A stretch of 39,662 bases of DNA from a virus: IMG/VR virus record IMGVR_UViG_3300025525_000034, positions 1 through 39,662 of that record, one strand, 5' to 3'. Positions within the stretch are counted from its first letter, which is position 1. Each line of letters starts with the position of its first letter. A program made the position numbers and the translations under genes. This document shows positions 28,279 to 35,445 of the stretch, piece after piece. Under the pieces are notes generated by a model. That model did not search any database. It worked only from the letters and a program-made list of their open reading frames with translations, and was not told the origin of the DNA.

Positions 28279-29238
28279 ATGCCCCGTTACATCCGCAATG
28301 CCGCCATTCTGGCCAAGTTCGAGGTTACCTATGGCGTTGATCCGGTACCGACCGGCGCCGCCAACGCGATCCTGGTCAGCAATATGTCGATCGCCTACAA
28401 CTACAACAACGTGAATCGCGACCTGGTGCGGCCGTATTTTGGCGGCAGCGAGCAGTTGGCCGGCACGCGTAACGTGGAGATTTCGTTTGATGTCGAGCTG
28501 GCCGGGTCTGGCGCGGCCGGCACGGCACCGGCCTACGGTGCTTTGCTCAGAGCCTGTGCGCTGGCGGAAACGGTCACTGCGGGCAACCGCGTTGAATATG
28601 CGCCGGTGACCGCAGGCCAGGGGAGCGCCACGTTGTATTTCCACGATGATGGTGTGCTGCATAAGGTGCTCGGTGCGCGCGGTACCGTGGAGTTCAAGAT
28701 GGGCATGGGCGAGCGTCCGCTGATGAGCTACAAATTCATCGGCCTGGACGGCGGCGCGTCGGCCGCCGCCAACCCCGCGCTGACGCTCACGGCCTGGCGG
28801 GCGCCGGTGGTGATTACCGACCCCAATGCCGGAGACATCACCTTCGGCTGCACCTACAGCGCCGGCGCGCTGTCTGGCGGCACGACTTACCCGAGCCGTG
28901 GGCTCATGCTTAACCTGGGCAACGACGCGAAGCATATCCCGCTGCTCGGCGGTGAATCGGTAGAGATCACCAACCGCGAGGTAACCGGCTCGTGCGCGCT
29001 GGATCTGACGGCCGCCAACGAGGTGTCTTTCATGGACGCGGTGAATGCCAATACGTTGATCAGCCTGGGCTTCCAGTTTGGCACGGCGGCCGGGGCCAGG
29101 GCGCTGATCCACGCCCCGTCGGTGCAGCGTACAAACCCGAAAAAGGAAGACCAGGATGGCGTGCGTCTGATCGGCTTCGACCTGCGGCTGTTGCCCAGCA
29201 CTGCCGGTAGCGATGAATTCCGCCTGGTGGTGATGTGA
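28279..29238 (+). CDS. Major tail tube protein (siphovirus type)
   Basis: This 319-residue protein (MPRYIRNAAILAKFEVTYGV, VNRDLVRPYFGGSEQLAGTR, VEISFDVELAGSGAAGTAPA, SATLYFHDDGVLHKVLGARG) matches the phage tube protein family of long non-contractile tails. No sheath gene precedes it, unlike Mu gpL. It would form the stacked hexameric tube around the tape measure. AAGGAG lies 9 bases before ATG. Confidence 0.88.
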   Translation: MPRYIRNAAILAKFEVTYGVDPVPTGAANAILVSNMSIAYNYNNVNRDLVRPYFGGSEQLAGTRNVEISFDVELAGSGAAGTAPAYGALLRACALAETVTAGNRVEYAPVTAGQGSATLYFHDDGVLHKVLGARGTVEFKMGMGERPLMSYKFIGLDGGASAAANPALTLTAWRAPVVITDPNAGDITFGCTYSAGALSGGTTYPSRGLMLNLGNDAKHIPLLGGESVEITNREVTGSCALDLTAANEVSFMDAVNANTLISLGFQFGTAAGARALIHAPSVQRTNPKKEDQDGVRLIGFDLRLLPSTAGSDEFRLVVM

Positions 29239-29657
29239 TGAACCTGGACACCTACTTTCCGGAAGTCCGTCACCCGGTCATCGGCGGTAAACACATAGCC
29301 ATCGCGCCGCTCAAGGTGCGCCAGATTCCGCCTTTCATGCGCGCCATCGGCCCCGCTGCCGGGTTGTTGTTTTCTGGCGATCTGGCCGGCGCGCTCGGCG
29401 CGCACGGCGAAGAGCTGATCCATGCCGTTGCGGTAGCGACCGACCAGCCGGCCGACTGGCTGGGCGATCTGGATACCGACGAGTTTCTGCGCCTGGTGGG
29501 TGATGTGGTGGAGGTCAACGCCGATTTTTTCGCGCATCGGGTGACGCCGGCCCTGGAAGCGACGGTGGGCAAGCTGATGAGAGCGCTGACGCATGGGGCG
29601 ACGCCTTCGCAACCCTCCTCGCAGGCGGCGTCGGCTGGCGAGACTGCCACGACCTGA
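29238..29657 (+). CDS. Tail assembly chaperone, first (G-like) part
   Basis: This 139-residue protein is helical (APLKVRQIPPFMRAIGPAAG, AHGEELIHAVAVATDQPADW, DEFLRLVGDVVEVNADFFAH). It is coded between the tube and tape measure genes, the position of the lambda G/GT chaperones. ATG 29238 overlaps the tube stop (TGATG). The frame is overlapped from 29504 by an open -1 frame that continues in the next entry. Confidence 0.8.
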   Translation: MNLDTYFPEVRHPVIGGKHIAIAPLKVRQIPPFMRAIGPAAGLLFSGDLAGALGAHGEELIHAVAVATDQPADWLGDLDTDEFLRLVGDVVEVNADFFAHRVTPALEATVGKLMRALTHGATPSQPSSQAASAGETATT

Positions 29658-29884
29658 CGCTGGCCCAAGTGTCCGGCATGGTTGCGGCGATGCAGCGTCA
29701 ACAGGGCCGGGCGCAGGCATTGCAGGCGGTTGCCCTGCGCACGGCGGCTTGGGGTGAGGCAAGGGAATTCGGACAGATGCTGGACCGGCTGAACGGCGTC
29801 AAACCGGCGGCGATCCGGGGTGAGATTGACGCCAGTCTGGCGGCGTTTGGGTTACGGGCGGAATGCCCGCCAGATGCGCCATGA
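29504..29884 (+). CDS. Tail assembly chaperone, second (T-like) part in the -1 frame
   Basis: The -1 frame is open from 29504 to TGA 29882-29884. Its convincing protein part starts near 29594 (AWGDAFATLLAGGVGWRDCH, DLTLAQVSGMVAAMQRQQGR). It lacks a ribosome site of its own; the first ATG is 29678 and a GTG lies at 29663. Siphophages make such products by -1 frameshifting from the upstream chaperone gene. A TTTTTTC heptamer at 29525-29531 is in the correct phase. The boundaries given are those of the open frame, not of a known start. Confidence 0.6.
   Translation, partial: CGGGQRRFFRASGDAGPGSDGGQADESADAWGDAFATLLAGGVGWRDCHDLTLAQVSGMVAAMQRQQGRAQALQAVALRTAAWGEAREFGQMLDRLNGVKPAAIRGEIDASLAAFGLRAECPPDAP
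29525..29531 (+). other. Candidate -1 frameshift slippery site T TTT TTC
   Basis: In the chaperone frame the codons read GAT TTT TTC, so T TTT TTC fits the X XXY YYZ rule and slippage leads into the open -1 frame. The site lies rather far (about 40 codons) before the end of the first frame, so another mechanism such as reinitiation is possible. Confidence 0.4.
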
Positions 29885-29953
29885 CCAGTACAGCGCACCG
29901 GCGACGAAGCCGAGCGTGAAGATCAATCCAAGCAGCATGAGCGGTATGAGCAT
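29852..29953 (-). CDS. Possible 33-residue membrane peptide on the minus strand
   Basis: The frame codes MLIPLMLLGLIFTLGFVAGA followed by LYWSWRIWRAFRP, one membrane helix with a basic aromatic tail, as in small phage membrane or toxin-like peptides. It overlaps the end of the T-like frame and fills the 85-base gap before the tape measure gene. No good ribosome site is seen. It is listed because of its striking composition. Confidence 0.35.
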   Translation of the reverse strand: MLIPLMLLGLIFTLGFVAGALYWSWRIWRAFRP

Positions 29954-29969
29954 GACAGGAGTATAGACG

Positions 29970-32864
29970 ATGGGTTTTTCCGGCACATCCATGACGCTGG
30001 CGATCGCGCTGAAACTGGCGGATCAGATGAGCGGGCCGCTCCAGGATGCGGTAAAAAAGACCAAGGATGCGCTGGAGGGTCTATCCAAAGCCGGCGCGGA
30101 GCTGGGCAAAATAAAGCTGTTCGAGACGACGAAAAATGAACTTGAACAATTGCAAAAGCAGTTTCTGGAAGCCCAAAAACAGCGCGACTTTCTGAACGAG
30201 TCGGCCAATAAAGGGGGCGACGCCGGCGCCAAGATGTTCAAGGCAGACATCGCGGCGGCGAAAGAAGAAGTGCTGAAACTGGCGCGCGCCATCGAGGACA
30301 AAAAGAAAGTCCTGGGCGATGCCGGCCAGGCGCTGCGTGATGCCGGCGTGGACATGGACAACCTGGGCGCGCGTGCGGTCGAGCTCTCGCGCAGGGTTGA
30401 ACGCGAGACCCGCTTTGATGCGCTTTCCGGGCGGCTCAAAGAAGTGGCCAACAGCGCGCGCGAGGTGGGCGAAAAGCTGGAGGCGGTCGGGCGGCAATCG
30501 TTGGCCGGTGGGTTGGCCATCGGCGCCAGCGTAGGCAAAACGGTGACTGCATACGCCTCGCAAGAAGAGGCGATTGCGCGCCTGAAGTCGGCCATGATGA
30601 GCAGCGACGGCTTGTCGAAAAATTTCGAGCGCATCCAGGCGCTGACCATCGAACTGGGCAACCGCTTGCCGGGCAACACCGCTGATTTCGCCAATATGGC
30701 GACCGCGCTGCTGCAACTGGGCGTTTCCGAAGAGGCGATCCTCGGCGGCGTCGGCAAGGCGGCGGCCAACCTGGCGGTGGTGATGCGCCTGCCCTACGAG
30801 GAGGCCGCCGAGATCGCCGCCAAGCTGAAGGAAGCGACCGGCACCACGGAAGCGGACATGCTGCGCTTCATGGATGTGATCCAGCGCACCGGCGCGCAGG
30901 GCGTCAAATCCGGCGAAATGATGCTGGCGTTCGCGCGGTCGGCGGGTGCGCTGAAGCAATACGGCATTCAGGGTGTGGATGAGGCCGAGAAGTTGGCGGC
31001 GGTCTATGCGCAGTTGATCAAGTCCGGCGCGTCCGGGGAGACCGTGGGCACGGGCATGGCGGCCATTCTGAACCGCCTGGTGACATTCGATACCCAGAAC
31101 AGCAAGGTCGCCAAGGGGCTGCGCGAATCTGGAATAGAACTGGAGTTTTTCGACAAAAAGACCGGCAGCTTCAAGGGGATCGATAACCTGATCGCCCAGA
31201 TGGACAAGCTCAAGACATTGAGCCAGGAAGAGATGGGCGGGGCATTGCAGGGCATTTTCGGTGCCGGCCAGGATGCTCAGTTCATGGCCCAGTTGGCCAT
31301 GAGCGGCAAGTCCGGCAATCAGGCCATGAAAGACCGTATGGCCGCCGGCGCAAACATCGATACCAAGGTCGATGTGCAGCTTTCCACGCTGGCCGCCAAG
31401 TGGGAAGCCGCCACCGGCACTTTCAGCAACCTGCTCGCCGCGATCGGCGAGACCATGGCGCCCAAGCTGGGCGAAATCGTGGACTGGTTCGGCAAGATCA
31501 GCGAGGCCGGCATGAAGCTGGTCAGTGAAAACAAGGAGTTATTCGGCTGGCTGGGTCTGGGTGCGGCGGTTGTTGCCGGTACGCTGGTCACCGGCGGCGC
31601 GTTGGCCATCGGCCTGAACACGGTAGCCAAAATTTTTAGCGGCATCACCGAAGGCATGGCGGTGCTGGCGAAGATCGGGCCGGTGCTGGGCGGCGTGACG
31701 GACAGCCTGGTCAAATGGGGGCCGCAACTGGCCAAGGGACTGCAAACGGTGGGCGCGGCAACCGCCAAGGTTATCGCGGCGCATCCCATCCTGGCCGCGA
31801 TCTTTGGCGCGGTGGCGATCGGGTTCCTGGTCTACGACAACCGCAAGGCGTTGGCCAGCGGCATCAAATCCATGGTGGATGGCTTTTCCGAGCTGTTCAG
31901 CGCGCTGGCTGACAAGTTCAAGGATATCGGCCAGCAGATCATGAATGGCTTGATGGAGGGCATCAAGAGCGGTCTGCGCTGGGTCCAGGCCGCGTTGCGC
32001 AAGGTGGGTCTGGATCTACCAGATAGTCTGAAAAAGGTTTTGGATATCCGCTCGCCGTCGCGGGTGTTCATGGAGATCGGCGAAAACATCGGCGAGGGTC
32101 TGGCAATCGGTATCGCAAATTCGACCGGCGACGTGGCCGATGCGGCCAAGAAAATGGCCGAAGTGGTGGTTGTTGAACCCAGCAAGCAGGCCCGCACAGC
32201 AGGTGGTGCATTCAAATCTGCCGCCGATGCCGCACGCCAGGGCAGCGGATTCAAGGGCGGGCTGGCCGAGTATTTTGACAGCGTCAAAACCACCAGCGAC
32301 GCGATCAAGGATGTCACCGTGCGGGCGTTTCAGGGCATGGAAGACGCGCTAACTTCGTTTGTAACCAACGGAAAGCTCGACTTCAAAAGCCTTGCCAATT
32401 CCATCATCGCCGACATGGCACGGATGATGGTGCAGCAGAGCATCACCAAGCCGCTGGCTACGATGGCAATGAGCATGTTCGGCTTCGCCAACGGCGGCGC
32501 TCCGGGCGGCGTTTCCGCCTGGCGTAACCAAGTTGTCGACCGCCCAACCTTCTTTGCCTTCGCCAGCGGCGGTGTCATGGGCGAGGCTGGCCCGGAGGCC
32601 ATCATGCCACTGTCGCGCGGCGCGGGCGGCAGGCTTGGGGTTGATGCCAGCGGCATGGGCGGCGTGACGATCAATGTCATCAACAACGCCAGCGGCGCGC
32701 AGACCACCACGCGCGAGCGCACAGAGGGAAACAACCGCATCATAGATGTGCTGATCGAGCAGATTGATGGCGCCATGGCCAGCGGCATCACGCGCGGCAG
32801 CAGCAAAACCGCTGCCGCCCTGGGCAACACCTTCGGTCTCAACCGCGTTGCAGGAGCCTACTGA
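29970..32864 (+). CDS. Tail tape measure protein
   Basis: This 964-residue protein sets tail length and is ejected with the DNA. An N-terminal coiled region (ALKLADQMSGPLQDAVKKTK) is followed by the conserved tape measure core: RIQALTIELGNRLPGNTADF, TALLQLGVSEEAILGGVGKA, ILNRLVTFDTQNSKVAKGLR, MGGALQGIFGAGQDAQF. Membrane-like segments follow around residues 525-550 and 605-625 (WLGLGAAVVAGTLVTGGALA, ILAAIFGAVAIGFLVYDN). The C-terminal part includes SPSRVFMEIGENIGEGLAIG and the lambda H-like end (DFKSLANSIIADMARMMVQQ, EAGPEAIMPLSRGAGGRLGV). AGGAG precedes ATG 29970. Confidence 0.93.
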   Translation: MGFSGTSMTLAIALKLADQMSGPLQDAVKKTKDALEGLSKAGAELGKIKLFETTKNELEQLQKQFLEAQKQRDFLNESANKGGDAGAKMFKADIAAAKEEVLKLARAIEDKKKVLGDAGQALRDAGVDMDNLGARAVELSRRVERETRFDALSGRLKEVANSAREVGEKLEAVGRQSLAGGLAIGASVGKTVTAYASQEEAIARLKSAMMSSDGLSKNFERIQALTIELGNRLPGNTADFANMATALLQLGVSEEAILGGVGKAAANLAVVMRLPYEEAAEIAAKLKEATGTTEADMLRFMDVIQRTGAQGVKSGEMMLAFARSAGALKQYGIQGVDEAEKLAAVYAQLIKSGASGETVGTGMAAILNRLVTFDTQNSKVAKGLRESGIELEFFDKKTGSFKGIDNLIAQMDKLKTLSQEEMGGALQGIFGAGQDAQFMAQLAMSGKSGNQAMKDRMAAGANIDTKVDVQLSTLAAKWEAATGTFSNLLAAIGETMAPKLGEIVDWFGKISEAGMKLVSENKELFGWLGLGAAVVAGTLVTGGALAIGLNTVAKIFSGITEGMAVLAKIGPVLGGVTDSLVKWGPQLAKGLQTVGAATAKVIAAHPILAAIFGAVAIGFLVYDNRKALASGIKSMVDGFSELFSALADKFKDIGQQIMNGLMEGIKSGLRWVQAALRKVGLDLPDSLKKVLDIRSPSRVFMEIGENIGEGLAIGIANSTGDVADAAKKMAEVVVVEPSKQARTAGGAFKSAADAARQGSGFKGGLAEYFDSVKTTSDAIKDVTVRAFQGMEDALTSFVTNGKLDFKSLANSIIADMARMMVQQSITKPLATMAMSMFGFANGGAPGGVSAWRNQVVDRPTFFAFASGGVMGEAGPEAIMPLSRGAGGRLGVDASGMGGVTINVINNASGAQTTTRERTEGNNRIIDVLIEQIDGAMASGITRGSSKTAAALGNTFGLNRVAGAY

Positions 32865-32865
32865 T

Positions 32866-34536
32866 ATGGCAACCTGGCCCAGCACCCTGCCCACGCCGAG
32901 TTTCGGCGGTTACGCACTGGACCCGGTTGACCCGGTGATCCGTTCCGATATGGAATCCGGCAGTCCGCGCACGCGCCGTCGCACGCGGGCGCGCAATGAC
33001 AAGATCAACGTGTCCTGGTTGTTGACTGACCGGGAAATGGCGGCATTCCGGGCGTGGTTCGATTGGTCGGATGGAGCAGCAGGCGGTGCAGCATGGTTCA
33101 ACATCACGCTGGCCTATGGCGACCAGGGACTGCGCAGCCGGGAAGCAAAGTTCGCATCGATATTCAAGGCAAATCTGGCAGCCGGCATGCTGTGGAGCGT
33201 ATCCGCCACGCTGGAGATACGCGGCGGCGACCTGACGGTTGACGCCATTCTCGGCGCGGTGCTGGGCCTGGTTTCATCGTCTGGCGTTTACCCCTCGCTG
33301 GTGCTGGATTTTGCCGGCCAGCAGGCCCTCGACAATCGTATTACATTCACCCGCGCCAGTGTCGGCACCTATTTCGACGCGGAAGGCGTGCTGCGTACTG
33401 CTGCCGATGACGTGCCGCGCTTCGACCACGACCCCCTGACCGGCGAGAGCCTGGGCCTACTGGTCGAGCAGGCATGCACCAACTCGTTCCCGACCAGCGT
33501 TTACCCGGCAGGCATCAGCAATGGAACATGGGTGGATCAGGCCGGTGTGCTGGCACCGGATGGCGCCACGGCGAAAGCGTTCATCCCTACAGTAACGAAT
33601 GCGATGCATACCGTTCCTAGCAGCAGTGTCGTTGATATTTCCGCGCTGGCTGTGGGGGCGACTACGGAGATTGAACTGTCGGCATTTACGCGGGATCGGG
33701 ACACGTATCGACCCTATTTCGTGCTAGTGGCAACCGATGGCATTGCGCCGAAATACCTGCTCGGACAGGCAACTGGCGTCAACGGCGCTCTTGGCAGCCT
33801 CAGTATTGGCACCGGCTGGAGTGCTACATCGTCGCGTGTGCAGTTGCTCAAAAACGGCTGGCGGCGCGTATCGATGAAGGGAACCTACACCAAGCAAACT
33901 GGTGATACTCAATTGTTCGGGTCGTTCCAGGTTTGGAACGGTGCTGGGCAGCAGACCTATGCCGGCGACGGTACGTCAGGCATTTACCTGTGGGGTCAGC
34001 AAATCGGCACCCCGGATCAGTCCTATGTTCCGACTAACGGCAGCGCGGTGACTCGGGCAGCCGATAGCCCGACGATAGCCGGTGCAGGGTTTACCAGTTG
34101 GTATCGGCAGGATGAAGGCACGTTCCTGGTGTCGGCGCGGCGTCATGGGGCAAACTCTGTGTCTGCTCCGCTGTTGTTCAGCGTTGGTGGGGCGTATGAC
34201 GATTCAATGTATATGTCCAAGTCAGTATCAGGCCTGACGATGGTAACGTCCGTCCGAAAGGGAGCCGCAACGCTGTCCAGTTCGGGCCTCGGCTCGATGG
34301 TCGCCGACACGCTGTTCAAGGCGACAACAGCCTACAAACTCAACGACCTTGCCTCGGTTTTGAATGCCGGTGCCGTAACAACGGACGACACGGTGGAAAT
34401 CCCAACGGTTTATGTGCTTGCGATGGGGCGGTCTTCGTGGTCTGTTGCAAATCACTGGAACGGCCACATCGCCCGCCTGGCTTACTACCCGCAACGCCTG
34501 AGCAACACGGAATTGCAGGAGTTGACCGGTGCCTGA
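32866..34536 (+). CDS. Distal tail protein fused to a carbohydrate-binding-like domain
   Basis: This 556-residue protein starts MATWPSTLPTPSFGGYALDP, typical of the small minor tail protein coded after the tape measure in B3/D3112-like phages. That tail domain (~1-125) continues with WLLTDREMAAFRAWFDW and ends near VSATLEIRGG. The rest, from SLVLDFAGQQALDNRITFTR ASVGTYFDAEGVLRTA onward, matches the repeated FTRAS..YFDA..G pattern. That pattern occurs in phage spike and fibre proteins with a concanavalin/LamG-like jelly roll, ending WNGHIARLAYYPQRLSNTEL. It probably binds host surface sugars. Confidence 0.8.
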   Translation: MATWPSTLPTPSFGGYALDPVDPVIRSDMESGSPRTRRRTRARNDKINVSWLLTDREMAAFRAWFDWSDGAAGGAAWFNITLAYGDQGLRSREAKFASIFKANLAAGMLWSVSATLEIRGGDLTVDAILGAVLGLVSSSGVYPSLVLDFAGQQALDNRITFTRASVGTYFDAEGVLRTAADDVPRFDHDPLTGESLGLLVEQACTNSFPTSVYPAGISNGTWVDQAGVLAPDGATAKAFIPTVTNAMHTVPSSSVVDISALAVGATTEIELSAFTRDRDTYRPYFVLVATDGIAPKYLLGQATGVNGALGSLSIGTGWSATSSRVQLLKNGWRRVSMKGTYTKQTGDTQLFGSFQVWNGAGQQTYAGDGTSGIYLWGQQIGTPDQSYVPTNGSAVTRAADSPTIAGAGFTSWYRQDEGTFLVSARRHGANSVSAPLLFSVGGAYDDSMYMSKSVSGLTMVTSVRKGAATLSSSGLGSMVADTLFKATTAYKLNDLASVLNAGAVTTDDTVEIPTVYVLAMGRSSWSVANHWNGHIARLAYYPQRLSNTELQELTGA

Positions 34537-35050
34537 TTCAACACTCAGCCAGGCGATCATGGAGGCGTATGCCAGCGCGCCGGATGACCCGATCTACCAC
34601 ACGCTGGAACTGCGCCACCCGGCATTCACGACTCCGATCCGCGTAGTGCGGGACTGGGCCGATCTGACCGCAACCCTGGAAGCCAGTGCGCCGGCCAACC
34701 CGGGTGAGACTGTGACCTTCGTCCGTTTCGCATTCGACTTCACCAAGCCAGAGGTCAGCGCCAGCGGCGTGCCGCAACTGACCATCGAGATCGACAACGT
34801 GGACCGGGCCATCGTCGCCAACATCGAGGCGGCATTGACCACGGCTGACATGGTGCAGGCGACTTATAGGGAATACCTCGGCAGCGACTTGAGCGGGCCT
34901 CAGAACGACCCACCCATTCACATGACGATTATGAGCATCACCGCTGACGTGTTCCGCGTTCGGGCGACAGCAGGTTTCCCCGACTTGATGAACCGTCGCT
35001 TCCCCTCGACCGAGTACGACAGCGAGACCTTTCCGGGGCTGGTGTCATGA
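34529..35050 (+). CDS. DUF1833 tail protein
   Basis: This 173-residue protein matches DUF1833 of Mu-like siphophages: HTLELRHPAFTTPIRVVRDW, FVRFAFDFTKPEVSASGVPQ, LTIEIDNVDRAIVANIEAAL, and the end DLMNRRFPSTEYDSETFPGL. Its place matches lambda L-type tail tip proteins. GTG 34529 is used, with AGGAG seven bases ahead, overlapping the previous gene by 8 bases. Confidence 0.85.
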   Translation: MPDSTLSQAIMEAYASAPDDPIYHTLELRHPAFTTPIRVVRDWADLTATLEASAPANPGETVTFVRFAFDFTKPEVSASGVPQLTIEIDNVDRAIVANIEAALTTADMVQATYREYLGSDLSGPQNDPPIHMTIMSITADVFRVRATAGFPDLMNRRFPSTEYDSETFPGLVS

Positions 35051-35445
35051 TCGATTTCGCTCAATACATAGGCATACCCTGGCAAGCCGGCGCGCAAGGG
35101 CCGGACGCCTACGACTGCATGTCGTTTTTCCGGCTGATCCAGGCCCAAAACTTTGGCATTCAGGTGCCGGCGATCATCGCCCCCGATTACAACGACCCCG
35201 GCGTGCTGGTCGAGTTGTTCAGCAACCATGCGGAGCGGCTGCGCTGGCACCGTGTCGAACAGCCGCGCCACGGCGATGCCGTCATCATCCACCGGCCAAT
35301 GCACGTCGGCACTTGGCTGGACATCGACGGCGGCGGCGTTCTGCATTGCGTGCGGGATGCCGGGGTGGTCTTCACACCTGATGCCGCGTGGCGCATGAGC
35401 GGGTTTGGCCGGCGTGAATATTTCGCATTCGGGTATCGCCCATGA
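35047..35445 (+). CDS. NlpC/P60-like tail peptidase
   Basis: This 132-residue protein has catalytic Cys C24 in GPDAYDCMSFFRLI and His H85 in RPMHVGTWLD, the NlpC/P60 order, with CGG-type strands between. Like lambda gpK's domain it probably cuts peptidoglycan peptides during tail assembly or DNA entry. It overlaps both neighbours by ATGA. Confidence 0.88.
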   Translation: MIDFAQYIGIPWQAGAQGPDAYDCMSFFRLIQAQNFGIQVPAIIAPDYNDPGVLVELFSNHAERLRWHRVEQPRHGDAVIIHRPMHVGTWLDIDGGGVLHCVRDAGVVFTPDAAWRMSGFGRREYFAFGYRP

